DNA from: Planctomycetota bacterium
GTDB lineage: Bacteria > Planctomycetota > SZUA-567
NCBI GenBank assembly: GCA_020060765.1
Contig: JAGUZQ010000037.1
Coordinates: 1-38,460, forward strand
Length of the DNA stretch: 38,460 nucleotides
Direction: 5' to 3'
The notes under the pieces are model-generated. The model saw only the letters and a program-made list of their open reading frames with translations, did not search any database and was not told the DNA's origin. Both the position numbers and the translations under genes were made by a program. Positions 6,583-15,258 of the stretch are shown here, piece after piece. Every line of letters starts with the position of its first letter. Position 1 is the first letter of the stretch.

Positions 6583-9033
6583 ATGAATTTTAGATCAGCC
6601 TTGCCTGTCCTCCTGTCTTTTCTCCTCCTTGCCGGATGCGGGAAAAAAGACGAAGCTACTCCCGACTCTATTAAACTCGCCGGAGATTCCACCCGCGCCG
6701 AAGCCCTGGGCGCGCCGGTGGAACTTCAATTCACGGTAACGGGCAAAAAAAGCAAAACCACGCTGGGCGGCGAATCTGTACCGGTGGTAGCCGGAGCGCG
6801 GGTCGATTTCAAAATACTCTCGCAGCCGGAGAGCGGAGAGGCGAGTTTTGAAACTGCCTCCGTCCAGACCGACGCGGGCGGCAGGGCGAAAGCGCTGTTC
6901 CGGGTCGGCGCAGCTCCCGGCGTATACAGAATCAGCGCGGCGCTGGCGGATCATCCGCAGGTGTCGCCAGCAACGGTCTCCATCCTGGGCGGAGTCATCA
7001 TTACCGGAGACAGGCAGGACGGCGAGGTCAACGGACATCTGGGATCGCCGATAGTGGTGCATCTGCAATCCGCGCCGGGAAAGCCGTTTGCCGGAGGCGA
7101 GGTTGCGCTGGATATCCGCAAGGCAGCCAAAGGCACTAAACTCTCCGCGTCAAAAGCAGTCACCGATGAGACTGGCAATGCCTCCTTCGACGTGATGCTG
7201 GGTGATAAACAGGGCGGCGGGGAAGTAGGCGTGATCGTGCTCAAGGGCGCGGGCTTTTCCCAGCCGGAAATGGTCAAGGTCAGATTTTTCGCCATCGACA
7301 AGATCACGCTGCTGGTACAGGTTTTCGGGGGGCTGGCCATCTTCATCTTCGGCATGAGCCTGATGAGCGAGGGTTTGTCGCTGGTGGCGGGCGACAAGCT
7401 GCGTGCGTTGCTGAACCTGCTGACCAGCAACCGTTTTGCCGCTGTCGGCGTGGGACTGCTCACCACCTCCCTGATCCAGAGTTCCTCCGCCTGCACTGTG
7501 ATGGTGATCGGTTTTGTCAACGCCGGGCTGATGCAACTGGAGCAGGCCATCGGCGTGATCATGGGCGCGAACATCGGCACCACTGTCACCGCGCAGATGA
7601 TCTCCTTCAATCTCGACCAGCTTGCCTATCCCGCGATTTTTCTCGGCGTAGCGATTTCGCTGCTGACTCGGAAGCGGCAGGTGAAATTCTGGGCGCAGAT
7701 ACTGATTGGCTTTGGCATTCTGTTCCTGGGCATGGGTCTGATGTCCGAACCTCTCAAGCAACTCAAGGATTCGGAAACCATCAAGGGGCTGTTCGCTGGC
7801 GTCTCCTGTGCGCCGACGGGCGGCTCAGTCAGCCTGCTGTTGTTCCTGAAGGCGGTAGCCGCAGGCACCATCCTCACCGTCGTGGTGCAGAGTTCCAGCG
7901 CCTCTATCGGCCTGCTGATCGCGCTGGCGGGAGCGGGCCTGCTCGACGTCTACACCTCTTTCGCCATACTGCTGGGCGACAACATCGGCACCACCATCAC
8001 CGCCGTCCTGGCCGCCATCGGTTCCTCGAAAACCGCCAAGCGCGCCGCGCTGGCGCACTGCCTCTTTAACGTCATCGGCACCGCGATCATGGTGGGGCTT
8101 ATTCTGGTGCCCTGGCCCGACGCCAGCGGGCATCCAGTCTTTATGGAACTGGTGGCGCGCTTCACCGAAGGCGACCCCTTCGCCGGGGAAAACCTCCCTC
8201 GCTTTCTCGCCAACGCCCACACATTGTTCAACGTCTCCTGCACGGTGCTGCTGATCGGTTTCGTAAATGTCTTCGCAGCAATCTGCCGGTTTGCCATTCG
8301 CGATGACGAGTCGTCGGATCGGGTGCCAATGTCCCGGCGCCTGCTCGATCCCCGGTTGCTGGCCACTCCCGCCATCGCCATGCAGCAGGCCTGGGCGGAA
8401 CTGGAACTGATGCTGGAGCAAAGTCGCAAGGCCAGCGCAGACAGTTTCCATGCGCTGCTGGGTGACGGCGGCATCGACTGGGACGAAATTGCCGATTCCG
8501 TCCGAAAGCGGGAAAAGGAAACCGACCAGCTCCAGACCGCCATCACCGATTACGTCAGCGAAATTTCGATGGAAATACTGAACGAGAATCAGAGCGCAAT
8601 GTTGCCCAAGCTCCTGCATTCCGTTAACGATGCGGAGCGAATCGGCGATCACGGGGTACACCTGTTGCGTTTGGCCAAGCGCATCCGCAAGCGCTCACTG
8701 CCTTTTTCTGCCGACGCGCTCAGGGATATGCGGGAGATGTTCGCCACGGTGGAACGGCTTTTCGAAAGCTGCGCCGCCACGCTGGAACTGGTCAGAACCT
8801 GCGAATCGAGAACCCTGGCGGAAAAAGCCAATCACCAGAAACATTTCGACGAAGCGCTTCAGCTTTCGCGCGCGCTGAAAAAACAGGAAGGCGATTTCCG
8901 CAAAGCGCATATTCTCCGGCACGAGTCCGGAAGTTGCGACATCCGCAGCGGCGTGGTTTTCCTCGACGTGCTGCTCACCCTCAACCGCGTCGGCGGCCAT
9001 CTGCTGAATATCGTAGAAGCGACCATGCACTGA
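6583..9033 (+). CDS. Na/Pi cotransporter (NptA/PNaS type) with N-terminal lipoprotein Ig-like domains and C-terminal PhoU-like domain
   Basis: An 816-aa membrane transporter, probably sodium-coupled phosphate uptake. Residues 1-19 form a lipoprotein signal ending LLLAGC (Cys19). Residues ~30-235 are two Ig/Big_1-like beta repeats predicted to be extracytoplasmic. From about residue 240 come the transmembrane halves, each with the diagnostic QSSSA motif (299-303 and 436-440) and a GxNIGTT motif (GANIGTTVTA, GDNIGTTITA). Residues ~600-810 are helical and PhoU-like. Typical family members are ~550 aa and lack the N-terminal ~240 residues, so this is an unusual fusion. GGAGAAGTTC precedes ATG. 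It is monocistronic and ends at a strong terminator. Transported ion is inferred from family. Confidence 0.9.
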   Translation: MNFRSALPVLLSFLLLAGCGKKDEATPDSIKLAGDSTRAEALGAPVELQFTVTGKKSKTTLGGESVPVVAGARVDFKILSQPESGEASFETASVQTDAGGRAKALFRVGAAPGVYRISAALADHPQVSPATVSILGGVIITGDRQDGEVNGHLGSPIVVHLQSAPGKPFAGGEVALDIRKAAKGTKLSASKAVTDETGNASFDVMLGDKQGGGEVGVIVLKGAGFSQPEMVKVRFFAIDKITLLVQVFGGLAIFIFGMSLMSEGLSLVAGDKLRALLNLLTSNRFAAVGVGLLTTSLIQSSSACTVMVIGFVNAGLMQLEQAIGVIMGANIGTTVTAQMISFNLDQLAYPAIFLGVAISLLTRKRQVKFWAQILIGFGILFLGMGLMSEPLKQLKDSETIKGLFAGVSCAPTGGSVSLLLFLKAVAAGTILTVVVQSSSASIGLLIALAGAGLLDVYTSFAILLGDNIGTTITAVLAAIGSSKTAKRAALAHCLFNVIGTAIMVGLILVPWPDASGHPVFMELVARFTEGDPFAGENLPRFLANAHTLFNVSCTVLLIGFVNVFAAICRFAIRDDESSDRVPMSRRLLDPRLLATPAIAMQQAWAELELMLEQSRKASADSFHALLGDGGIDWDEIADSVRKREKETDQLQTAITDYVSEISMEILNENQSAMLPKLLHSVNDAERIGDHGVHLLRLAKRIRKRSLPFSADALRDMREMFATVERLFESCAATLELVRTCESRTLAEKANHQKHFDEALQLSRALKKQEGDFRKAHILRHESGSCDIRSGVVFLDVLLTLNRVGGHLLNIVEATMH

Positions 9034-9071
9034 CGGGGTCTTCGTAGTATCTATCCCGGATGCTAACAAAG

Positions 9072-9111
9072 AAAAAAAAACGCCGCGTGACTGGACGCGG
9101 CGTTTTTTATT
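9072..9111. terminator. Bidirectional intrinsic terminator between convergent genes
   Basis: CGCCGCGT, loop GACTGG, ACGCGGCG at 9081-9102, flanked by a run of nine A and a run of six T. It works on either strand and sits between the transporter stop and the convergent gene at 9128. Confidence 0.9.
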
Positions 9112-9127
9112 TTGCCATCAGTGCAGG

Positions 9128-11446
9128 CTAATTTATATTAGCCGCCGCGCCACCTGCGTCGGCTGAACCGGTCACTGCTGCCGGATCGTTAGGTAGCAGC
9201 AGTTCCTGTCCCGGCCGGATGATCCAATAGCCGTGCGGGCTTTTCACCAGTTCGTTTTTCTTCGCCACCCATTCGATCAGGTTGGAGTTGGTAGTGCCCA
9301 GCTCACGCCAGAGGACGTGGCTGATGCCTTCGCCGGTGCGCACTACCGCTTTCTTGCTGCTTTCGGCAACCGTGGCGCGGTCGCGAGAGCGCGTCATGTA
9401 ATCGGCGATGCCGCGCACCTCGTTGCGGTGCGTCACGCCGCCAGGATTTCCGACCGAGGTTTCAATCGTGGCGCGGTTGTCGCGGGGTACAACCGCGACA
9501 GTGGTGCCAGCGGTACGGGTGCCGAGTTCGTGGCGGATGCGGGCGACTTCGAGAGACTGTTCCTCTATCCTCCGGGTAAGCTGGGCGGTGCGTTGTTTCC
9601 ACATTGCCAACTCGTTCTCGGCTCGCTTCTCCAATTCCGCCTTGGTCTGCTGCAGTTGCGCCAGGGTGTTTTTCTGCGCGTCGAGCTGAGCAGTCAGATC
9701 CTGCCGGTCGTTGCGGAAGGTTTCGCTCTGGCGGCTGGTCTGAATCCAGTGGAAGGTGAAACTCATCACCATCAGGAACATTGCCGCGACTCCGGCGGTA
9801 TAACCCAGCGCCACCCGCCTGCCGCTTTTGGACAGCGCTCCTTCCAGCATATTCTTTTCGGCGGACTGGCTTTCCAGCACATCCAGCAGATCCTCGCGAT
9901 CCTTCCGCAGATCGGGAACCGTCACCTGCGCGAGTACGTTGTACTCGTTTTCCATTGCCGCCAGTTTTTCCCGCGTCTGCTCCAGTTCGTTTGCGACCGC
10001 GCTGTATTTGTGCTCGGTGGCGGCGACGGCGTTAAGCCGTTCGGCACCTGCGGCGAGCTGTTGGCGCAGCTCCTCGATTTCCCGCGCCTGAGCGTCGAGA
10101 GTTTCCTCGCGTTCGTTCACCAGATCCGCGAGTTTCAGCGACTCGATCTCTTTCAGCCTGATCGTGTCTTCCAGTTCCGTCAGCCAGTTGCGGAGAGCGG
10201 AAATTTCCGCCTCAATCGCTTCCTCGCTGGCGCTCGCGACCTCAGCCTGCGCGACTTCTCCGGCATTCATATTGGACTCGTATTCGCCAGTGGTGATGGC
10301 CGCCACCAGTTCCTCCACCGTCACATCCTCGCGACCGCTTTTCGCGTTATTGAACAGCGGCTCGCTGCACTGGTGAATGGCGTCGTAGGTCGCCATCACT
10401 TCCGAGGGGAAACGAATCAGCGAAGATTCCTCATTTTCCATCAGCTTCGCGTCGGCGGCCTCGTTGAATTCGACCAGATGCAGCTCTGACTGCCGCTCCT
10501 CCGCATAGGGAGGCACGAGTTCGATAATGTTGCTCTCTTCCAGGGAAACCTCGTCTTCTTCCCGCATGGAATTGATCACTTCCAGTGACCGGCGGGCGGC
10601 GCGATCACCCGAAGCGGCCAGCAGGTTTTCCTTGGCGCTTTCGGGAATAGCGACGGCTTTGTCCAGTTCCGCCGCCGGGAAAACAGCTGTTTCCGCCGCC
10701 AATGCCAGTTGATCCTCGGCTTCCTGCATTTGGACGAATTGCTCTGCCGACAACCGGGAGACCTCGACGGGGCACATATTTTCCGCTACCGCTGCGAGGA
10801 AGGAAGTCGCCAGCTTGTATTTCGACTTTTCGGCTTCCGCCAAAACCTTGGACTCGACTTTTTCTATAACCTCGTCCAGCGACGTACAGGAAGACGCCAG
10901 CGAAGTTTCCGTTTCAACCGCCAGCGCTTCGGCGACCGTGGCTTCCATGATATCGGCTTCGCCGGATTCTTCCATGTGCGCACAAACCTCGTCTTCCTCG
11001 AAATCGATTTCCGTAATCTCGTCAGCTTCTTCGCACACCGGTTCGTCTTCCACTACCGTATTCGCCGGCTCCTCGATCTCGCAAAGCACCTCCGGTTCTT
11101 CCTCCGCGACCGGTTCGTCTTCAATTTCAACAACCGGAGTTTCGACCGCCGCTTCTTCTTCCGGGTCTTCTTCCAGTTCCAGATATTCGTCTTCCGCCAG
11201 TTCCATTTCTGTTTCGGGCAAATCTCCGGGAAGTGATTCAATTTCCCCGCCTGCGTTAACCGACAGTAGTTCATCCTGGAAAAGTTCCGCCTCCCGCGCC
11301 ACTTCCGCTTCGGCGGGATTGCTTTCGATATAAGCGAGAATTTCGCTGCGCACCGGCTCGGCGCGACCGTTAGCGAGCGTGCGCAGGCGGTCGTCGCAGT
11401 ATCCGCGTTTACGATAGTCCTCGACAATGTCCTTGGCCGTTCTCAT
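9128..11446 (-). CDS. Large acidic coiled-coil, single-pass membrane protein with LysM-like C-terminus
   Basis: A 772-aa protein of no family I can name. Residues ~1-60 form a helical domain. Residues ~75-330 are strongly acidic, rich in Glu/Ala/Val. Residues ~400-535 are heptad-like coiled coil (EELRQQLAAGAERLNAVAA, ELEQTREKLAAMENEYN). A single TM helix lies near 545-567 (GYTAGVAAMFLMVMSFTFHW), followed by more coiled coil. The last ~60 residues resemble LysM (TGEGISHVLWRELGTTNSN through IIRPGQELLLPND). The layout suggests a cytosolic acidic arm, membrane anchor and peptidoglycan-binding tip. Start: GGAG lies 6 nt before the ATG at 11446; the longer frame uses TTG without a site. It is a single gene, with no clear promoter seen in the 208 bp upstream. 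Confidence 0.75.
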   Translation of the reverse strand: MRTAKDIVEDYRKRGYCDDRLRTLANGRAEPVRSEILAYIESNPAEAEVAREAELFQDELLSVNAGGEIESLPGDLPETEMELAEDEYLELEEDPEEEAAVETPVVEIEDEPVAEEEPEVLCEIEEPANTVVEDEPVCEEADEITEIDFEEDEVCAHMEESGEADIMEATVAEALAVETETSLASSCTSLDEVIEKVESKVLAEAEKSKYKLATSFLAAVAENMCPVEVSRLSAEQFVQMQEAEDQLALAAETAVFPAAELDKAVAIPESAKENLLAASGDRAARRSLEVINSMREEDEVSLEESNIIELVPPYAEERQSELHLVEFNEAADAKLMENEESSLIRFPSEVMATYDAIHQCSEPLFNNAKSGREDVTVEELVAAITTGEYESNMNAGEVAQAEVASASEEAIEAEISALRNWLTELEDTIRLKEIESLKLADLVNEREETLDAQAREIEELRQQLAAGAERLNAVAATEHKYSAVANELEQTREKLAAMENEYNVLAQVTVPDLRKDREDLLDVLESQSAEKNMLEGALSKSGRRVALGYTAGVAAMFLMVMSFTFHWIQTSRQSETFRNDRQDLTAQLDAQKNTLAQLQQTKAELEKRAENELAMWKQRTAQLTRRIEEQSLEVARIRHELGTRTAGTTVAVVPRDNRATIETSVGNPGGVTHRNEVRGIADYMTRSRDRATVAESSKKAVVRTGEGISHVLWRELGTTNSNLIEWVAKKNELVKSPHGYWIIRPGQELLLPNDPAAVTGSADAGGAAANIN

Positions 11447-11654
11447 CTCGCTCTCCATATATCTGTGCAAAATTTCATTTGAACATGAGTCTTCCTAGGG
11501 AGTATCGACATTTCACCAGCGTGTTCTTGGCTAAAAAGTCGCCCCAACGCGGATTATCCCGGTTTTTCCGATATGAATTGATTAAAAGCGCGAAAGGACT
11601 TTATGGGGATAGACGGTGGATAACTCGATGGTAAAAGCGATACTCGGGGGCTTA

Positions 11655-12332
11655 TTACAGTGTGAAGGGAAAGACTTCCGCAAAAGCCCCGATGATCTGG
11701 TCGGCGGTTTCAGCCATATCGGGGCAGGGTTTGAGTAATTCCGCCAGGCTGGTCACGCCGCCCTCGGCTGGAGAAATACCGCAGGGAACTATGCACTCGT
11801 TGAATAGGGAAAGGTCGGGATTGATATTGATCGCGACGCCGTGGTAACTGATCCAGCCGCTGACCGCAACGCCGATAGCCGCGAGTTTGTCAACGCGTCC
11901 GTCCGCGCGCCTGACCCAGACGCCGGTCTTACCCGGCACCCTGATTCCTTCGATATCGTATATATCGAGAAAACGGATAACCAGTTCTTCCAGCAGGCGC
12001 ATGTATCGGTGCAGGTCTTTACAGAAATTTTCCAACCGCAGCACGGGATAGACTGTCCACTGTCCCGGCCCATGATAGGTGACGTCGCCTCCACGCCGGG
12101 TTGGAAAATACCCGATGCCGCGCGTCGCCAGCTCCTCCGGCGAGAGTTTCAGAAAAGACCCGTCGCCGGAACGGCCAAGAGTTACGGTGGGCGTGTGTTC
12201 TACCAGAAACAACTTTTCTGTCACGGACGGATTTTTTTTTAGCTCTGCGACCGTTTCCTCCTGCCAGCGCAAGGCGGTTTCATAGGCGACACCGGAAGAA
12301 ATTTCGACCTCTAGCTGGCGAATTGCGGGCAT
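11655..12332 (-). CDS. lipB: Octanoyl-[acyl-carrier-protein]:protein N-octanoyltransferase (LipB)
   Basis: A 225-aa cytosolic enzyme that moves octanoate from ACP to lipoyl-dependent enzymes, the first step of de novo lipoate synthesis. Diagnostic features are the RGGDVTYHGPGQ substrate loop, catalytic Lys149 (DKLAAIGV) and acyl-accepting Cys184 (ECIVPCGI), all conserved, at normal family length. It is the last gene of a tightly packed unit. Its ATG follows the TAG of the small membrane gene by one base and has no strong Shine-Dalgarno, so it is probably translated by coupling. No lipA is visible in the window. Confidence 0.95.
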   Translation of the reverse strand: MPAIRQLEVEISSGVAYETALRWQEETVAELKKNPSVTEKLFLVEHTPTVTLGRSGDGSFLKLSPEELATRGIGYFPTRRGGDVTYHGPGQWTVYPVLRLENFCKDLHRYMRLLEELVIRFLDIYDIEGIRVPGKTGVWVRRADGRVDKLAAIGVAVSGWISYHGVAININPDLSLFNECIVPCGISPAEGGVTSLAELLKPCPDMAETADQIIGAFAEVFPFTL

Positions 12333-12333
12333 G

Positions 12334-12624
12334 CTATTTTTTCTTTTCGTTTTCCTTATTGTCGGGCTTGGGGGTGGATTTTTTTTCTGCTTTTTCCGCG
12401 GCGGGTTTGGCAGCTTGTTTTTTATCTTTCTCGACCGGCTGGTTTTCCAGCCGGTTCATTTCAGCCCGCTTCTTTTCGCGGATAGCCTGCTGTTTGAAAT
12501 TTTCGAGGATATAGGACACGCCGAAAATGATGGCCAGACAGACCAGGGTGCAAAAGATCCCCAGCAGCTTGCGGGTCATCTTTTTCATCTTGCCCTTGTT
12601 TGAGAAAACGGGTTTTCTGTCCAT
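12334..12624 (-). CDS. Small single-pass membrane protein, lysine-rich tail
   Basis: A 96-aa protein with a basic N-terminus, one TM helix near residues 18-40 (TRKLLGIFCTLVCLAIIFGV) and a hydrophilic Lys/Glu/Pro-rich tail (KPAAEKAEKKS). I recognise no family. Its ATG overlaps the upstream PHP stop as TAATG, and its own stop nearly touches lipB, so it is embedded in the ABC-PHP-lipB unit. An internal ATG 12 codons in is preceded by AAGGGC and could be an alternative start. Function unknown. Confidence 0.65.
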   Translation of the reverse strand: MDRKPVFSNKGKMKKMTRKLLGIFCTLVCLAIIFGVSYILENFKQQAIREKKRAEMNRLENQPVEKDKKQAAKPAAEKAEKKSTPKPDNKENEKKK

Positions 12625-13529
12625 TATTGTTCCAGTCCGAGCCGGTCGAGAATTTCCTCCAGCCAGGCATCTTCACCGATGTGCCGCGCCATTTCATGCT
12701 GAACCCCTATTCCATGAGGGTTGTCGGCAGGGTCGGCGTGCGAGTCGGAACCGGCGCTGGAAAGCAAGCCGTGCTTTACGCAATATTCGCGGTAAAATGG
12801 GGTGAGTTCGGGTGGAATCATGTCGTGGGCGCATTCGATTCCGTCCAGGGCGAGTTCCTCCCGCAATGTGTCCATCCGCGTGAGATTGTCGCGCTGGAAA
12901 TAGTGAGTCGGATGCGCAAGAATGACGATGCCGCCAGCCTGTCGCACGGCGGGGAGAACTTCGGACGCAGTCGGATAGGATGGGAATTCCGCCAGTTCCC
13001 GAAGTCTCTCCTGCAATTCCCCGTACTGGTCGTCGCGTTCGATCAGCCCCTGCTCCAAGAAATATTTCCGCCTGATGCCATTCTGGAGATTGGTCAGCCC
13101 CTGGCTTTTCAGGACGTGTTCGGGTCGGTAACTCCGCAGCAGGCGCATCCTGGTTTCCAGAGAATAATCCTTGCCCAATTTTTCCATCGCCAGCGCGGTG
13201 GCGTTGCTGTAATCGCGCTGCCACTGACGGAAGAGGTCAAACACCTCCGCGAGATACGGCGGGATTTTCGTCGGCAACCCCAGGCAAACCATGTCCATCG
13301 CGCCCAGCGAGTTGGTCGCGGTCAGTTCGGCGGCGGGAATGAATCTCACATCTGGATATTTTTCCGCGACTTCCAGAATCTCCGGCAGCGAATCCATGGT
13401 GAAATGCTCGGCGATGGCGATGTAGCGCAGTTTCAATTCGCGCGCGCGGCGGAAATAATACTCCACCGGCGCAACCGCATCATAACTCCAGCAAGTATGC
13501 AGATGCAGATCGTAACTGGCGTAAGTCAT
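12624..13529 (-). CDS. PHP-domain phosphoesterase
   Basis: A 301-aa member of the polymerase-and-histidinol-phosphatase metal-dependent hydrolase family. Metal ligands are visible in DLHLHTCWSYD (His9, His11), IAEHF, PAAELTA, ILAHPTHY and SAGSDSHAD. This is the usual trinuclear site of PHP phosphoesterases; the substrate is unknown. The start at 13529 has GGGGGAA seven bases upstream and overlaps the stop of the ABC ATPase gene as ATGA. The frame runs 29 codons farther upstream but that part lies inside the ATPase gene. It is the second gene of the ABC-PHP-small protein-lipB unit. Confidence 0.88.
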   Translation of the reverse strand: MTYASYDLHLHTCWSYDAVAPVEYYFRRARELKLRYIAIAEHFTMDSLPEILEVAEKYPDVRFIPAAELTATNSLGAMDMVCLGLPTKIPPYLAEVFDLFRQWQRDYSNATALAMEKLGKDYSLETRMRLLRSYRPEHVLKSQGLTNLQNGIRRKYFLEQGLIERDDQYGELQERLRELAEFPSYPTASEVLPAVRQAGGIVILAHPTHYFQRDNLTRMDTLREELALDGIECAHDMIPPELTPFYREYCVKHGLLSSAGSDSHADPADNPHGIGVQHEMARHIGEDAWLEEILDRLGLEQ

Positions 13530-14452
13530 GTCACTTCCCCCTTGGTGATTTTCATGAAGACGTCTTCCAGAGAAGTCTCCAGTTCCTTGAACCAGAGTAT
13601 CTTTACGCCTGCGCAATGAAGCTGGTTGTGCAGTTCGGCCAGGTCGAAGGTGCGGCCGGTGAATTCGAAGGTGAAGGTTCTTTCGCTCGCCACCAGGTCG
13701 CGCACGAAACCGTTTTCCAGCAGAATTCTTTCAGCTATTTCCGCCCCTTCCAGTACCTCCATCTCCACGGCCACCGCCTCGCGCAGTTCCGCCATGATGT
13801 CGTGGACATTGCCCGCCGCCAGCAGCTTGCCCCGCTCCAGAATTCCGACCGTGTTGCAGCAGTCAGCCAGTTCCGAAAGAATGTGGCTGGAGATAAGGAT
13901 GGTCTTGCCCATGTCGCGCAGTTCTTTCAGCAGCTCCTTGATTTCTATCCGCGCGCGCGGGTCGAGGCCGGAAGCAGGCTCGTCCAGGATCAGCACAGGA
14001 GGATCGTGTACCAGGGTCTTGGCCAGGCACAGGCGCTGGCGCATGCCACGCGACAGAGAGTTCACCATCGAGTCGCGCTTGTACTGCAAGTCCAGCAGGA
14101 TCAGAATATCATTGATGACGGTGCGGCGCTTCTTGCGGGGGATAGCGTAGGCGGCGCCGAAAAAGTCGAGAAACTCCCAGACCCGCATTCCGTCGTACAC
14201 GCCATAGTCGTCGGGCATGTAGCCGATGGAGCGCTTCACCTTCTCGGGCTGGCGCACCACGTCGAAGCCGTTGATCACGGCCGAGCCGCGGGTGGGGGTG
14301 AGCAGGGTGGAGAGAAAACGGATCGTGGTGGTTTTGCCTGCGCCGTTTGGGCCGATGAAACCGAAGATGTCGCCCTGCCTGATCTCGAAAGACAGGTTGT
14401 CGACCGCGACGAAATCATCGTAAGCCTTGGTAAAGCCGTCCACCAGCAGCAT
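13526..14452 (-). CDS. ABC transporter ATP-binding protein
   Basis: A ~308-aa ABC ATPase of the multidrug/gliding-type (ABC-2 exporter) group. Walker A is GPNGAGKTTT, the Q-loop region is YMPDDYGVYD, the signature is LSRGMRQRL, Walker B is LILDEPASGLDP and the H-loop is SSHILSEL. A C-terminal ~80-residue domain ends LETSLEDVFMKIT, typical of the family. ATG at 14452 is 7 nt after AAGGG; a GTG one codon earlier also opens the frame. Such ATPases normally sit next to an ABC-2 permease. None is present here; instead the gene is coupled to the PHP gene by ATGA. The permease is presumably elsewhere. Confidence 0.92.
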   Translation of the reverse strand: MLLVDGFTKAYDDFVAVDNLSFEIRQGDIFGFIGPNGAGKTTTIRFLSTLLTPTRGSAVINGFDVVRQPEKVKRSIGYMPDDYGVYDGMRVWEFLDFFGAAYAIPRKKRRTVINDILILLDLQYKRDSMVNSLSRGMRQRLCLAKTLVHDPPVLILDEPASGLDPRARIEIKELLKELRDMGKTILISSHILSELADCCNTVGILERGKLLAAGNVHDIMAELREAVAVEMEVLEGAEIAERILLENGFVRDLVASERTFTFEFTGRTFDLAELHNQLHCAGVKILWFKELETSLEDVFMKITKGEVT

Positions 14453-14627
14453 CACCGAACCCTTCGGGAAAACCGAAAATTGCTACCGTTCATTGTAATG
14501 AGTTTGCGCGGGGCGGGAAAGCGAAAAACGTTTTTGCGGAAACAAAGGGAATCTGCGCTGTTTTTCGTGGAATAGATTCAGGGATTTTCGTATATTCTAT
14601 CCAAGTTGATTTGCGAAAGGTGATTGC

Positions 14628-15095
14628 TTGCTCAAAGCTTCCCAATTATTCTCCCTGGCGCGTAACGTGGAACTGGATATCGCCGCGCTGTACGAGGATC
14701 TGTCGGCCAAACTCCCTTCCGCCAGCCCCGAAAGCACCTTCTTCGCCAAGATGGCCGCGCAGGAACATATCCACGCCGCCTGGGTCGACGAGATGATGGC
14801 TGGCATAGACCAGGATTTTCCTTTCCCGGATCTGGCCGAAGCCGATTTCAACGTTATCCTCGCAACGATCGAGGATGTGCATGACGAGGTGGTGCATAAC
14901 GATATCGGGCTGGCCGACGCGCTGGAAATAATCGTGCATCTGGAAAGTTCCACCGCCGAGCAGTTTTACCGGAAGTTCCCTGCAAGCGTGCCTGGCCTGC
15001 CTGCTGGCATGGTCGAAAGGATGGTTAATTCCTGCCTTGTCCACGCCCAAGCCGTAGCGGCCTTCCGCGACACCCACGCCGATATCCTGCCGTAG
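14628..15095 (+). CDS. Ferritin-like (rubrerythrin-type) diiron protein
   Basis: A 155-aa four-helix protein. Candidate diiron ligands are Glu15, Glu46-x-x-His49 (AQEHIHA), Glu105 (HLESSTAEQF) and His138 (CLVHAQAV). The second ExxH motif appears as CxxH, with Cys135 in place of Glu, so the metal site may be altered. No rubredoxin domain is present. The start is TTG with AAAGG 7 nt upstream; no in-frame ATG occurs near. It is divergent from the ABC ATPase gene and likely has its own promoter. A role in iron or peroxide handling is a family-level inference. Confidence 0.65.
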   Translation: MLKASQLFSLARNVELDIAALYEDLSAKLPSASPESTFFAKMAAQEHIHAAWVDEMMAGIDQDFPFPDLAEADFNVILATIEDVHDEVVHNDIGLADALEIIVHLESSTAEQFYRKFPASVPGLPAGMVERMVNSCLVHAQAVAAFRDTHADILP

Positions 15096-15186
15096 GCTGT
15101 CGCCGCAAACCGGTTCGCGCCGCTCTTTCCGTGCGCGTTTTCACGAATGATCTTTCAACCGCAACGGAAAAATACGCAAACCGCGA

Positions 15187-15214
15187 TTGACAGTTTCGCA
15201 GTCCGTGATATGGT
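15187..15214 (+). promoter_or_regulatory. sigma70 promoter of glgC
   Basis: TTGACA (15187-15192), 16-nt spacer, TATGGT (15209-15214), 45 bases before the glgC ATG. The perfect -35 box argues against a longer GlgC that would begin at the TTG inside this hexamer. Confidence 0.65.
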
Positions 15215-15258
15215 GGAGTCAGGCAATTTTAAGGCGGATCATGCGAAAGGGATCAAAC

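Noticed and set aside
9497..9515. Minus-strand TGGCAC-like sequence with correct GG/GC spacing
   Set aside because: Lies inside coding sequence, its -12 box reads TCGC, and no gene starts downstream.
9233..10489. 418-codon plus-strand frame opposite the coiled-coil gene
   Set aside because: Low-complexity Phe/Arg/Leu-rich translation created by the Glu/Ala-rich codons of the opposite gene.
12600..13619. 339-codon plus-strand frame opposite the PHP gene
   Set aside because: Antisense of a conserved metal-hydrolase gene with all ligands present.
15187..15258. N-terminal extension of GlgC from TTG 15187
   Set aside because: The TTG is part of a TTGACA promoter box; ATG 15259 has a ribosome site and gives the normal GlgC N-terminus.
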